A stretch of DNA of 64,000 bases. Source: Streptomyces sp. NBC_00154 (GTDB lineage Bacteria > Actinomycetota > Actinomycetes > Streptomycetales > Streptomycetaceae). The notes below the pieces were generated by a model. That model worked only from the letters and a program-made list of their open reading frames with translations. It was not told where the DNA came from and did no database searches. Where the stretch lies: assembly GCF_026342835.1 (NCBI RefSeq), contig NZ_JAPEMI010000001.1, forward strand, positions 6,454,501 to 6,518,500, in the 5' to 3' direction. Made by a program: the position numbers and the translations under genes. Shown here piece after piece: positions 8,354-17,325 of this stretch (its first letter is position 1; each line of letters starts with the position of its first letter).

Positions 8354-9619
8354 ATGGACGGCCTCCGGATCCATGCAGTGAAGATCACCCCGGTCGCCTT
8401 CCGCGACCCCGCGCTGCTCAACGCGGTCGGCGTGCACGAACCGTACGCACTGCGTGCGATCGTCGAGGTCGACACCGGCGAAGGCCTTGTCGGCCTCGGC
8501 GAGACCTACGCCGACGAAGGGCATCTGCGCCGGCTGCGGGCGGCCGCGGACGCCGTCGTCGGATTGGACGTGTACGCGCTCGGCGCCATGCACCGCAAGG
8601 TCGCCGAAGTCCTCTCCGGGGACAGCGGAGCCGGTGGCTCCGGGCTGACCGGGATGATCACCACCAGCAGCGCAACGGACCGGGTGTTCTCCCCGTTCGA
8701 GGTCGCCTGCCTGGACATCCAGGGCAAGGTTGCCGGCCGCCCGGTCAGTGACCTGCTCGGGGGGGCGGTACGGGACTCCGTACCGTTCAGCGCCTACCTC
8801 TTCTACAAGTGGGCCGCGCATCCGGGGCAGGAGCCTGACGACTGGGGTCCGGCGCTGGATCCGGAGGCCGTCGTCGCCCAGGCGCGCCGCATGATCTCCG
8901 AGTACGGTTTCACCGCGATCAAGCTCAAGGGCGGTGTCCGGCCGCCCGAGGAGGAGGCCGAGGCGGTCCTGGCCCTGCGTGATGCCTTCCCCGGGGTGCC
9001 GCTGCGGCTCGACCCCAACGCCGCATGGAGCGTGGAGACATCGGTCGAGGTGGCCCGCCGCCTGGAAGGTGTCCTCGAGTACCTGGAGGACCCGACGCCC
9101 GATCTGGACGGCATGGCGCAGGTGGCCAGGCAGACGCCGATCCCGCTGGCCACCAACATGTGCGTCGTCGCGTTCGAGCATCTGGCGCCCGCGGTCGAGC
9201 AGGGGTCGGTCCAGGTGGTGCTCTCCGACCACCACTACTGGGGCGGCCTGCACCGCTCCAAGCTGCTCTCCGGCATCTGCGACAACTTCGCCATGGGGTT
9301 GTCCATGCACTCCAACTCGCATCTGGGGATCAGCCTGGCCGCGATGACCCATCTGGCGGCCGCCACGCCGAACCTCACCTACGCCTGTGACACCCACTGG
9401 CCGTGGAAGACCGAGGAAGTCGTGGAACCGGGCGCGCTGACGTTCACCGACGGGGCCGTGCGGGTTCCGAAGGGGCCGGGGCTCGGCGTCGAACTCGACC
9501 GCGACGCACTCGCCCGCCTGCACGAGCAGTACCTCGACTGCGGTCTGCGCAACCGGGACGACACCGGTTACATGCAGCGGATCGACCCGGACTACGAGAA
9601 GAAGACCCCGCGCTGGTGA
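8354..9619 (+). CDS. gudD: Glucarate dehydratase-type enolase-superfamily enzyme
   Basis: A 421-residue mandelate-racemase/glucarate-dehydratase protein. AGGAGG at 8338-8343 serves either GTG 8351 or ATG 8354. Visible active-site elements are KLK (Lys190, Lys192), Asp220 and Asn222 in DPNAAW, Glu245 in EDP, Asn268, Asp292 and the His of MHSNSHLGIS (about 319), the pattern of true glucarate dehydratases. The reaction would be D-glucarate to 5-keto-4-deoxy-D-glucarate in the cytosol. Its place between a xylanase and a GH115 alpha-glucuronidase suggests catabolism of the (4-O-methyl)glucuronic acid side chain after oxidation. No uronate dehydrogenase is seen here. The true substrate could be a related aldarate. 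Confidence 0.8.
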   Translation: MDGLRIHAVKITPVAFRDPALLNAVGVHEPYALRAIVEVDTGEGLVGLGETYADEGHLRRLRAAADAVVGLDVYALGAMHRKVAEVLSGDSGAGGSGLTGMITTSSATDRVFSPFEVACLDIQGKVAGRPVSDLLGGAVRDSVPFSAYLFYKWAAHPGQEPDDWGPALDPEAVVAQARRMISEYGFTAIKLKGGVRPPEEEAEAVLALRDAFPGVPLRLDPNAAWSVETSVEVARRLEGVLEYLEDPTPDLDGMAQVARQTPIPLATNMCVVAFEHLAPAVEQGSVQVVLSDHHYWGGLHRSKLLSGICDNFAMGLSMHSNSHLGISLAAMTHLAAATPNLTYACDTHWPWKTEEVVEPGALTFTDGAVRVPKGPGLGVELDRDALARLHEQYLDCGLRNRDDTGYMQRIDPDYEKKTPRW

Positions 9620-9680
9620 GTCGCGGCGGCCGACGGCTGCCGCACTCCTGCCGCGCATCAAGGCATTTCAAGGAGCATTC

Positions 9681-11216
9681 ATGGCTTGGCTCGACTGGGC
9701 CGCCCTCGGCGGCTACTTCCTGGTGATGCTGCTCATCGGCCTCTGGTCGCACCGACGTGTCGGCGATGTGAGCGACTACTTCACCGGTGGCGGCCGGATG
9801 CCCTGGTGGCTGTCCGGCATCTCCCACCACATGTCCGGCTACAGCGCCGCCGTGTTCGTCGCCTACGCGGCCATCGCGTACAGCGTCGGCATCACCGTCT
9901 ATGTCTGGGCGTTCCTGCCGCTCGCGCTGGCCACCGGTGTGGGTGCCTGGCTGTTCGCGCCGCGCTGGAACCGGCTGAGGCAGCGGTACGCGGTCGCCTC
10001 GCCGCTCGAATATCTCGCCAAGCGCTACAACGTGCCCACCCAGCAGGCGCTCGCCTGGAGCGGCGCCCTGCTCAAGGTGTTCGACGTGGCCGCCAAGTGG
10101 GCGTCCGTCGCCGTGCTGCTCAATGTGTTCACCGGCATGTCGATGACAGCCGGGATCCTGATCACCGGCGTCGTCACCCTGCTCTACTGCACCGTGGGCG
10201 GGCTCTGGGCCGATGCGCTCACCGACTTCGGGCAGTTCGTCATCCAGGGCGTCGCGGCGCTCGCCATGGTGTGGGTGGTGCTGGACCGTCTGGGCGACGG
10301 CATATCCGGTCTGGGCACGATCTGGCACAAGCTGCCCGAGGGACACGGCCACCCGCTGGTCGACCCCTACACCGCCACCTTCCTCGGTGCGTACGTCGTC
10401 GTGAAGCTCTTCGAGTACAACGGCGGCATGTGGAACCTGGCCCAGCGTTACATGGCCACGGACACCCCGAAGGCCGCCCGCCGTTCGGCCGGGCTCTCCG
10501 CGCTGCTGTACGTGATCTGGCCGGCGGTCCTGCTGTTCCCGCCCGTCGCCGCGGCCGTTCTGCTGCCGGACATCACCGAACCGCAGAAGGTCTACGCGCT
10601 GATGGCGGAGTCGTACCTGCCGGCCGGACTGGTGGGGCTGACGCTCGCCGGGATGTTCTCGCACACCATGGCCATGGCCTCGTCGGACGCCAACGCCGTC
10701 TCCGCGGTCGTCACCCGGGACATCATCCCGGCGGTCGTGCGCCGAGCCAAGGAACTGCCGCCGGCGACCGGACTGCTCATCGCCCGCGTGTGCACGGTCG
10801 TCTTCATCACCGTGAGCATGCTCGTCGCCATCGAGGCGGATCACTTCGGCGGGGTGCTGGGCATCATCGTCGGTCTGGTCGCGGCCGTGATGGGGCCGAT
10901 CTCCATCCCCATGCTGCTGGGGCTGCTGCCCCTCTTCCGCAAGTGCGGGCCGCGCGCCGCCCTGTCCTCCTGGGCGCTGGGGCTGCTGGGCTACGGGCTG
11001 GTGAAGTTCGTGCTGGAGAGCACGGACCAGACCGTCATCATCGTGACCCCGCTGGTGACCTCGCTGGTGGTGTACGTGGTGGTGGGCCTGCTCAGCCCGG
11101 AGCCCGACGCGACGGCCGACGCGATCGTGGCCGCGGTGTCGCCCGCCCCCGACGGTGACAGCGAGCCGGTGGCTGCCGCGGTGCCGCAGGCCGCCGTGCC
11201 CGGCGCCTCCGACTGA
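9681..11216 (+). CDS. Sodium:solute symporter (SSS family)
   Basis: A 511-residue integral membrane protein with about 13 hydrophobic segments and the SSS-family N-terminal signature (DYFTGGGRMPWWLSGISHH). AAGGAG precedes the ATG at good spacing. It begins 61 bases after the dehydratase gene and precedes GH115, apparently in the same unit. Sodium-coupled uptake of a monosaccharide or uronic acid is expected. From context, (methyl)glucuronate released by GH115 is the best guess, but xylose or galactose are also carried by this family. The hydrophilic, Ala/Pro-rich tail of about 45 residues is not a known domain. Confidence 0.82.
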   Translation: MAWLDWAALGGYFLVMLLIGLWSHRRVGDVSDYFTGGGRMPWWLSGISHHMSGYSAAVFVAYAAIAYSVGITVYVWAFLPLALATGVGAWLFAPRWNRLRQRYAVASPLEYLAKRYNVPTQQALAWSGALLKVFDVAAKWASVAVLLNVFTGMSMTAGILITGVVTLLYCTVGGLWADALTDFGQFVIQGVAALAMVWVVLDRLGDGISGLGTIWHKLPEGHGHPLVDPYTATFLGAYVVVKLFEYNGGMWNLAQRYMATDTPKAARRSAGLSALLYVIWPAVLLFPPVAAAVLLPDITEPQKVYALMAESYLPAGLVGLTLAGMFSHTMAMASSDANAVSAVVTRDIIPAVVRRAKELPPATGLLIARVCTVVFITVSMLVAIEADHFGGVLGIIVGLVAAVMGPISIPMLLGLLPLFRKCGPRAALSSWALGLLGYGLVKFVLESTDQTVIIVTPLVTSLVVYVVVGLLSPEPDATADAIVAAVSPAPDGDSEPVAAAVPQAAVPGASD

Positions 11217-11310
11217 CGCGGCTCCGAACCCCGTACCCCCTACCCGACAACTCGTCAAGGTGCACACCCGTCCAATTTGTCATGGGTGTGAACAAAACTG
11301 GGAGAGCAGT

Positions 11311-14300
11311 ATGGACAAGCACTTCCCGCAACATGCGAGCCGCAGATCGATTCTGGGGCTCGGACTGGGGCTCACCGCCCTGACAGCAACGCCTCTCGGC
11401 TCGCTGCTCGGTCTCTCGTCGGAGGCCCTGGCCGCCGCACCGGGCCCGGCCGGACTGCCGACCGATCCCGGCGCGTACATCTCCTTCACGCCCCGCTCGG
11501 GCAGCTTCCCGCTCTTCAGGGCGAGTGCAGCGGCCCCGATCCTGGTCAGCGACCGGGACTACGCGGGCGTCGTCCGGGTGGCCGGCGATCTCCAGGCCGA
11601 CATCGAGCGCGTCACCGGTGTCCGCCCCGTTCTCTCACGGGGTGCGACACCGAAGGGCCGCGAGATCGTCATCGTCGGAACCATCGGCCGCAGCCCGCTG
11701 ATCGACGGACTGATCGCCGCGGGCAAGCTCAACGTCTCCGGCATCAAGGGCAAGTGGGAGACCAGCCTCCAGACCGTCGTCGAGAAGCCGCTGCCCGGTG
11801 TGGACCGTGCCTTCGTGATCGCGGGCAGCGACCAGCGCGGCACGATCTACGGTACGTACGACGTCTCCCGGGGGATCGGTGTGTCGCCCTGGTACTGGTG
11901 GGACGACGTCACCCCCGTACACCGGGACGGCCTGTACGTCCTGCCCGGCCACCACACCCAGGGCACCCCGGTCGTGAAGTACCGCGGGTTCTTCATCAAC
12001 GACGAGAACCCGGCGCTCGGCACGTGGGCACCGGCGTTCTTCGGCCCCGGCAAGGCCCCCGGTTTCGAGGGCGGCTTCAACGCCGACTTCTACGCCAAGA
12101 TCTTCGAAGTGATGCTGCGCCTCAAGGCCAACTACCTCTGGCCGGCTGTCTGGGGCCGAGCGTTCGCCGAGGACGACCCGAAGAACCACGCCACCGCGAA
12201 GGCGTACGGCGTCGTCATGGGCACCTCGCACGAGGCGCCCATGATGCGCGGTATCGAGGAGTGGAACCGGCACGCCGTAGCCGCCGTCCGGGACAGCGCG
12301 GGCAACATCACCACCCCCGGTCACGACCCCTACGGCGGCACCGGCGAGTGGTCGTTCCGCCGCAACGCCGAGGCGATCAAGGCGTACTGGGCCGACGGCA
12401 TCCGCCGGATGAAGGACGAGGACTTCGAGGGCATCGTCACCCTCGGCATGCGCGGCAACGGCGATGTCAGCCTGCCGGACGGCGACGGCATCGAGCTGAT
12501 GACCGAGATCATCGCCACACAGCGGCAGATCCTGGCCGAGGTCTCCGGCAAGGACGTCACCACGATTCCGCAGGTGTGGACCCTCTACAAGGAGGTCCAG
12601 CGTTACTGGGACCGCGGCTTGCGGGTGCCCGACGACGTCACCGTCGTCCTCACCGACGACAACTGGGCCAACATCCGTAAGCTCCCCGACCTCAAGAACG
12701 ATGCGCGCGACGGTGGTTACGGCCTCTACTACCACTTCGACTACGTCGGGGTGGGTCGCAACTACAAGTGGGTGGACACCACTTCGCTGCCGAACATGTG
12801 GGACCAGCTCCACCAGTCCGCCGCCTACGGGAACCACGGCCTCTGGGTCACCAATGTCGGCGACCTCAAGGGCAACGAACTGCCCACGCAGTTCTTCCTG
12901 GAGTACGCCTGGAACCCCGACCGCTGGACCCTCGACCGGCTGCCGGAGTGGGAGGAGCAGTACGCCCGGCAGAACTTCGGCGAGCAGCAGGCCGAGGACA
13001 TCGCCGAGGTGCTCCGCAGCTATGCGCAGCTGCAGTCCCGGCGCAAGCCCGAGCTGCTCAACCGCAAGATCACCCTCGACCCGGCCAAGGACCCCGCCAA
13101 GGACGCGTCGGCGATCGTCTACGACGACCAGGCCACCCCGTTCAGCCTCACCGACTACCGCGAGCTGGAGCGTGTCACCGAGGAGTGGCAGCAGCTCGGA
13201 GCCGACGCCGAACGGATCGGCCGCAAGCTCCCCGCCTCCGTCCAGGACGCCTGGTACGAGCTGGTCGGCTACGAGGTGCAGGCCACCGCCAACCTCTACG
13301 CCCTGCGTGAGGCCGAGTTCAAGAACCTGCACTACGCGGCGCAGGGCCGGGCCCTCACCAACGATCTGGCGGCCGCCGCCGAGGCCCGACTCGCCGACGA
13401 CCTGGCGCTGGCGGACCGCTTCAACACGAAGGTCGCCGACGGGAAGTGGCAGGGGTTCCAGACCCAGCCGCACATCGACTACGGCGATGTGGCCCGCTAC
13501 GGGCCGAACGCCCCCTGGCAGCAGCCCGAGCTCAACAACGTCGCCATCAAGGACGTACTGTTCCCCGCGGTCAAGCGCATCGACCTCCCGGCCGGCGCCG
13601 AGATGGGCGTGGCCGTCGACGGCTCGGACAAGTGGTGGCCCGAGGAGAGCTCCCCGGCCGTGCTGCCGGCCTTCAGCCCGTACCAGAGCCAGGCCGCACA
13701 GCACATCGAGGTGTTCAACCGGGGCGCCGCCCCGTTCGACTACCGGATCCGGACAGGGGCCTCCTGGCTCGTCGCCGACCGCGTCAGGGGCCGGGTCGAC
13801 AAGCAGGACCGGATCACCTTCCGCGTCGACTGGTCGCGGGCGCCCAAGGGTGTCACGGAGGTGCCGATCACGGTCAGCGGTCCGGACGGCCGCGAGGTCG
13901 GCGTCCAGGCCGTGATCGACCACCCCAAGGAGCGGCGCTCGCAGCTCGAAGGGTTCGTCGAGGCCAACGGATACGTCTCCATCGAGGCGGACCACTACTC
14001 CCGTTCCGTCGGCGCCAGCGGGATCACCTGGCAGCGCATCCCCGGAATCGGACGGACCGGCGCCGGTATGGAGCCCTTCCCGGTCACCGCCGCCCGCCAG
14101 ACTCCGGGCGGCGGCAGTCCGCGGCTGGAGTACCGGGTCAGCCTGTTCACCACCGGGCCGGTCACGGTGCACGCGTACCTGTCGCCCCGGAACAACGCGC
14201 TGGCGTCCGACGGCCTCACGTACGCCGTCTCCTTCGACGACGACGCGCCGCAGAGGGTGAACGTCACGGCGGTGACGGGATCCGACGACGGCACCATGAA

Positions 14301-14493
14301 CGTCCAGTGGGCGCGCAACACCTCCGACAACGTCAACCGCACCAGTACGGTGCACCACATCGGCCGGGCCGGTGTGCATGTGCTGAAATTCTGGATGGTC
14401 GACCCGACGGTGGTGCTGCAGAACCTGGTGGTCGACACCGGCGGCCTCAAGCCCAGCTACCTGGGCCCGCAGGAGAGTCTCCGGCTGAAGTGA
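11311..14493 (+). CDS. Tat-exported GH115 xylan alpha-glucuronidase
   Basis: A 1060-residue glycoside hydrolase family 115 enzyme. The ATG at 11311 has GGGAGAG before it and opens a Tat leader: Arg11-Arg12 in SRRSILGLG, a hydrophobic run, and cleavage near ALAAAP at about residue 43. The characteristic barrel core is seen around residues 250-330 (FNADFYAKIFEVMLRLKANY, VMGTSHEAPMMR). A C-terminal beta-rich region of about 150 residues is typical of full-length members. GH115 enzymes remove (4-O-methyl)-glucuronic acid from polymeric xylan, from internal as well as terminal xyloses. Tat export suggests it folds before export. It completes the debranching part of this xylan locus. Confidence 0.9.
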   Translation: MDKHFPQHASRRSILGLGLGLTALTATPLGSLLGLSSEALAAAPGPAGLPTDPGAYISFTPRSGSFPLFRASAAAPILVSDRDYAGVVRVAGDLQADIERVTGVRPVLSRGATPKGREIVIVGTIGRSPLIDGLIAAGKLNVSGIKGKWETSLQTVVEKPLPGVDRAFVIAGSDQRGTIYGTYDVSRGIGVSPWYWWDDVTPVHRDGLYVLPGHHTQGTPVVKYRGFFINDENPALGTWAPAFFGPGKAPGFEGGFNADFYAKIFEVMLRLKANYLWPAVWGRAFAEDDPKNHATAKAYGVVMGTSHEAPMMRGIEEWNRHAVAAVRDSAGNITTPGHDPYGGTGEWSFRRNAEAIKAYWADGIRRMKDEDFEGIVTLGMRGNGDVSLPDGDGIELMTEIIATQRQILAEVSGKDVTTIPQVWTLYKEVQRYWDRGLRVPDDVTVVLTDDNWANIRKLPDLKNDARDGGYGLYYHFDYVGVGRNYKWVDTTSLPNMWDQLHQSAAYGNHGLWVTNVGDLKGNELPTQFFLEYAWNPDRWTLDRLPEWEEQYARQNFGEQQAEDIAEVLRSYAQLQSRRKPELLNRKITLDPAKDPAKDASAIVYDDQATPFSLTDYRELERVTEEWQQLGADAERIGRKLPASVQDAWYELVGYEVQATANLYALREAEFKNLHYAAQGRALTNDLAAAAEARLADDLALADRFNTKVADGKWQGFQTQPHIDYGDVARYGPNAPWQQPELNNVAIKDVLFPAVKRIDLPAGAEMGVAVDGSDKWWPEESSPAVLPAFSPYQSQAAQHIEVFNRGAAPFDYRIRTGASWLVADRVRGRVDKQDRITFRVDWSRAPKGVTEVPITVSGPDGREVGVQAVIDHPKERRSQLEGFVEANGYVSIEADHYSRSVGASGITWQRIPGIGRTGAGMEPFPVTAARQTPGGGSPRLEYRVSLFTTGPVTVHAYLSPRNNALASDGLTYAVSFDDDAPQRVNVTAVTGSDDGTMNVQWARNTSDNVNRTSTVHHIGRAGVHVLKFWMVDPTVVLQNLVVDTGGLKPSYLGPQESLRLK

Positions 14494-14522
14494 GCCATGG
14501 GACGGGCAAGGGGAACTGAGCG

Positions 14523-14903
14523 ATGAAGAGTGAGATCGAGGACGCCGACGGACACGGTGCGATCCTGGGCGTGACCCCCGTTGGGGCGGGGGTCGAGGTC
14601 CGGGTATCGGGTCCGGCGGGGGAGCTCTCACTGATCTGCACCCCTGCCCGGTCCCGGGAACTGGCTGCGGCTCTCGCCCGTGCGGCGGACGAGGTGGAGA
14701 GCGCGCAGTCGGCTGAGCCCGTCACCGTCACGGCGCAGGAGCTGCGCCGCGGTGACGTACGGGACGGCGACCGGGCCATGACGGTGGAAGCCGTCAGGGT
14801 CGACGGGGCCACCGCCTACGTCACCTGGAAGTCGGGCGCCGGGCGCAGCTGGACCCAGGGCTACGACGCGGACGTGGAGATCACGCTGCGGCGCCGCGCC
14901 TGA
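14523..14903 (+). CDS. Small conserved-looking protein of unknown function
   Basis: A 126-residue acidic cytosolic protein, not recognised. AAGGGGAAC lies before the ATG, 30 bases after the GH115 stop, so it is probably the last gene of the xylanase unit. It has no signal peptide or membrane segment. The first half has alternating beta-like stretches (GAILGVTPVGAGVEVRVSG) and an amphipathic helix (ARSRELAAALARAADEVES). The second half ends in WKSGAGRSWTQGYDADVEI. A hairpin follows. A function in xylan use is only suggested by position. Confidence 0.65.
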   Translation: MKSEIEDADGHGAILGVTPVGAGVEVRVSGPAGELSLICTPARSRELAAALARAADEVESAQSAEPVTVTAQELRRGDVRDGDRAMTVEAVRVDGATAYVTWKSGAGRSWTQGYDADVEITLRRRA

Positions 14904-14921
14904 GTCGTGAACGGCTCGCAG

Positions 14922-14955
14922 ACGAGGCCCTTCCCGGATTCAGGGAGGGCCTCGC
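14922..14955 (+). terminator. Terminator after the xylan unit
   Basis: CGAGGCCCTTCCC (14923-14935) pairs with GGGAGGGCCTCG (14943-14954), with one bulged base and a 7-base loop. It lies 19 bases after the stop of the small protein and closes the xylan locus before the reductase promoter. Confidence 0.7.
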
Positions 14956-14971
14956 CTGCGTTGTCGCGTTG

Positions 14972-14987
14972 TACGAGAACCTTCGTA
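14972..14987. promoter_or_regulatory. Upstream TACG-N8-CGTA palindrome
   Basis: TACGAGAACCTTCGTA has the same TACG-N8-CGTA shape as the palindrome 34 bases downstream. It covers the region upstream of a candidate -35 hexamer TTGACG at 14990-14995. Probably the distal half of a double operator. Confidence 0.5.
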
Positions 14988-15002
14988 ATTTGACGGACGT
15001 CG

Positions 15003-15024
15003 TAGTACGGGAGGTATCGTACTA
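15003..15024. promoter_or_regulatory. Promoter-overlapping TAGTACG-N8-CGTACTA palindrome
   Basis: TAGTACG (15003-15009) and CGTACTA (15018-15024) form a perfect 7-bp inverted repeat. It overlaps a possible -10 (TATCGT, 15015-15020) whose -35 would be TTGACG at 14990-14995, a long 19-base spacing. The site looks like a repressor operator for the reductase gene; HxlR- and MarR-type redox sensors bind sites of this shape. No such regulator is encoded nearby. Confidence 0.55.
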
Positions 15025-15058
15025 GCGGTCCTGTCGTCCCGGCGAAACGGAGTCCGCC

Positions 15059-16156
15059 GTGAGTGTCCTGTTCGAGCCCTGCACCTTGAGGTCGCTTGTC
15101 GTACCCAACCGGGTGTGGATGGCGCCCATGTGTCAGTACAGCGCGGAAGCGGTGGGGCCGAATGCAGGCGTCGCGACCGACTGGCACTTCGCCCACCTCG
15201 CGGCACGCGCCGCCGGCGGGACCGGTCTCATCCTCACCGAGGCGACGGCCGTCAGCCCCGAAGGCCGGATCAGCCCCGCCGACCTCGGTATCTGGAACGA
15301 CACCCAGGTGGCCGCCCTCCGGCGGATCACCTCCTTCATCAAGGGTCAGGGCTCCATCGCCGGCATCCAGCTCGCCCACGCCGGCCGCAAGGCGTCGACC
15401 GCTGCCCCCTGGCAGGGTGGAGGGCCCGTGGGACCGGACGAGCACGGCTGGCAGCCCGTCGCCCCCAGCCCGCTCCCGTTCGACGAGGGCCATCCCATAC
15501 CGCACGAGCTGACCGTGGACGAGATCCACGGCGTCATCGACCAGTTCCGCGAAGCCGCTCGCCGGGCCCTCGACGCGGGCTTCGAGGTCGCCGAGGTGCA
15601 CGGAGCCCACGGGTACCTCGTAGGACAGTTCCTCTCCCCGTACAGCAACCGGCGCACGGACGAGTACGGGGGCAGCTTCGACAACCGCGTCCGGTTCGCC
15701 CTGCAGGTCGTCGACGCCGTGCGCGAGGTATGGCCGGAGGACCTGCCCGTCTTCTTTCGGATCTCGGCCACGGACTGGCTCACCGAGAACGACGAGGACG
15801 ACCGTGAGGGCTGGACCGTCGACGAGACGGTACGGCTGGCCAAGGAGTTGCAGGCCCACGGCGTCGACCTGCTGGACGTCTCCAGCGGCGGCAACGCTCC
15901 GAACGCCCGCATCACGACGGGCCCCGGATACCAGGTCCCCTTCGCCGCGCGGGTGCGCGAGGAGACCTCGCTGCCCGTCGCGGCCGTGGGACTGATCACC
16001 GAGCCGCAGCAGGCGGAGAAGATCGTGGCCGACGGGCAGGCGGACGCCGTGCTCCTCGGGCGGGAGCTGCTGCGGAGCCCGTCATGGGCACAGCACGCGG
16101 CGCGCGAACTGGGCGGCGAGGTCCACAGGCCCGCCCAGTACCTTCGAGCCGTCTGA
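15059..16156 (+). CDS. NADH:flavin oxidoreductase, Old Yellow Enzyme (YqjM class)
   Basis: A 365-residue FMN-dependent ene-reductase. It starts at GTG with GGAG about 6 bases upstream. The barrel signatures are clear: MAPMCQYSA with the YqjM-class redox Cys near residue 25, AHAGRKAS, HGAHGYLVGQFLSPYSN with the following RTDEYGG, and a phosphate-binding end LLGRELL. Such enzymes reduce the C=C bond of enals, enones and quinone-like electrophiles and often serve stress defence. It stands alone, with its own palindromic operator and terminator, and has no evident link to the sugar loci. Confidence 0.9.
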   Translation: MSVLFEPCTLRSLVVPNRVWMAPMCQYSAEAVGPNAGVATDWHFAHLAARAAGGTGLILTEATAVSPEGRISPADLGIWNDTQVAALRRITSFIKGQGSIAGIQLAHAGRKASTAAPWQGGGPVGPDEHGWQPVAPSPLPFDEGHPIPHELTVDEIHGVIDQFREAARRALDAGFEVAEVHGAHGYLVGQFLSPYSNRRTDEYGGSFDNRVRFALQVVDAVREVWPEDLPVFFRISATDWLTENDEDDREGWTVDETVRLAKELQAHGVDLLDVSSGGNAPNARITTGPGYQVPFAARVREETSLPVAAVGLITEPQQAEKIVADGQADAVLLGRELLRSPSWAQHAARELGGEVHRPAQYLRAV

Positions 16157-16198
16157 CACCGACGAGCCCTCGCCGGACACCCGGCGGGGGCTCGGTGC
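16157..16198. terminator. Terminator between convergent genes
   Basis: A long imperfect stem (CACCGA..AGCCC.CGCCGG with CCGGCGGGGGCTCGGTG) and a 4-base loop fills the gap between the reductase and the convergent DinB-like gene. It probably works in both directions. Confidence 0.6.
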
Positions 16199-16226
16199 GT
16201 AGCGAGCCCCCGCGCCAGGCTCTGCG

Positions 16227-16847
16227 TCAGCCCCGCCGCGCGCGGAACAGGTCGCGGATCAGAGCGATCTCGGCACCGTGGTGCAGCAGTTCCTGATTGA
16301 CCCACCAGACCGTTTCGATGAACGGATCCTCCGGGTCGCTGCCGTGCGGGTACGTGCTGTGTCCCACGGTGTCGAGCGCCGTGTCGTCGGCGCCGAGCAG
16401 CGCCTCCCGCCAAGCGGTGGCGGCGGCTTCGAAGGCGGCGATCGCCCCGGCGGCGTCCCCGGCGACCACGTAGTCGTCCCGCGTCAGGGTGTGGCTGCCG
16501 ATCGTGTGGTCGGCGCGGAGCGCGAGCAACTCGCTCAGGTGACTCAGCCGCCACGCCAGGGTGGTGAACGGCGGCGGCGTGGGGTGCGGCGGAGGCGTCG
16601 CGTCGCGGCCCCAGTCACCCGCGCCGACGAGAACGGTTGCTCCGGGCCCGGGCCCCGCCGCGCGCCGCCGGACCGACCAGCAGCCCGGCACCGGCTCCCA
16701 GAGGTACTCTTCGTCGGTCATCGACGCGACCTCGACGTCCGTGCCGTTGCCGCTGTCCATGACGGGGCCGTTCAAACGGTCGGCGAGGCGCCCCCGTGCG
16801 AAGTCGAACTGCTGCAGCAGAGGGATCAGGCGTGGTGGTGTCGCCAT
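16227..16847 (-). CDS. DinB-superfamily protein
   Basis: A 206-residue DinB/YfiT-fold four-helix protein. The ATG at 16847 is chosen because AGGAG precedes it; the longer frame upstream lacks one. Features include HLAWRLSHLSELLALRADH in the middle and a VNQELLHHGAEIALIRDLF tail, with the spaced histidines that bind a metal in this superfamily. Members include mycothiol- and bacillithiol-dependent transferases and many proteins of unknown role. It is monocistronic and divergent from the GH92 gene. The specific activity cannot be read from the sequence. Confidence 0.75.
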   Translation of the reverse strand: MATPPRLIPLLQQFDFARGRLADRLNGPVMDSGNGTDVEVASMTDEEYLWEPVPGCWSVRRRAAGPGPGATVLVGAGDWGRDATPPPHPTPPPFTTLAWRLSHLSELLALRADHTIGSHTLTRDDYVVAGDAAGAIAAFEAAATAWREALLGADDTALDTVGHSTYPHGSDPEDPFIETVWWVNQELLHHGAEIALIRDLFRARRG

Positions 16848-17325
16848 CGGACGCTCCTGGAGTGGCTGGTCGGACTGTGCGGAACCCTCTCGGGGGCACA
16901 CCCCTCGTCCGGACCCTGTCACAGCCGGTTCGACACCGCGCTCCATTTTTTGACGATGGCGGCTCTCCTCGGTGGTACGGGTTCGCTGCCGATCCTCGGT
17001 ACGGCGACGGTCGCGGGGGTGGCTCACTGCCGAGAGCGAAAGCATCGTCGTGGTCGCCCGCGGTACGGCGTTCCCCCATGCTGCCGTAGATGTCCGCCTC
17101 CACCGCCCGGACGGTACAACTCCGGCCACTGGGGGCGTAGATGGGAATCGGTCGGCGATACGGCCGCCCACCGCCGTCGTTCATCGCTCGTTCACCGGGC
17201 ACACCGTTCGGCGCATTCCCTGACACGCCGCCGGCATCTACGCTCGGCCGCGCACCGATCAACGTCGTCCCGGCCGGACCCCGGCTGTCGACAACGTTGT
17301 CCAACTTCGCGGAAGGTAAAGCGAC
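16848..17325. other. Divergent gap between DinB-like gene and GH92
   Basis: About 480 bases without a supported gene. Several short frames exist but have no family resemblance or ribosome binding site. The DinB-like promoter must lie at the left end. The right end carries the CAACGTTG operator for GH92 at 17290-17301. Confidence 0.5.
17290..17301. promoter_or_regulatory. CAACGTTG operator before GH92
   Basis: GACAACGTTGTC is a perfect 12-bp palindrome with the central CG typical of LacI operators, 25 bases before the GH92 start. Related sites occur before the GH127-like gene (25931-25938) and the importer (26111-26119), and a half-site before GH2. The LacI protein at 31265-32299 is the likely binder. 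Confidence 0.65.

Noticed and set aside
16796..17223. Short plus-strand frames in the gap before GH92 (16796-17089, 16972-17223)
   Set aside because: No ribosome binding site and no family resemblance. One overlaps the DinB-like gene antisense. The region is better read as a divergent control region.
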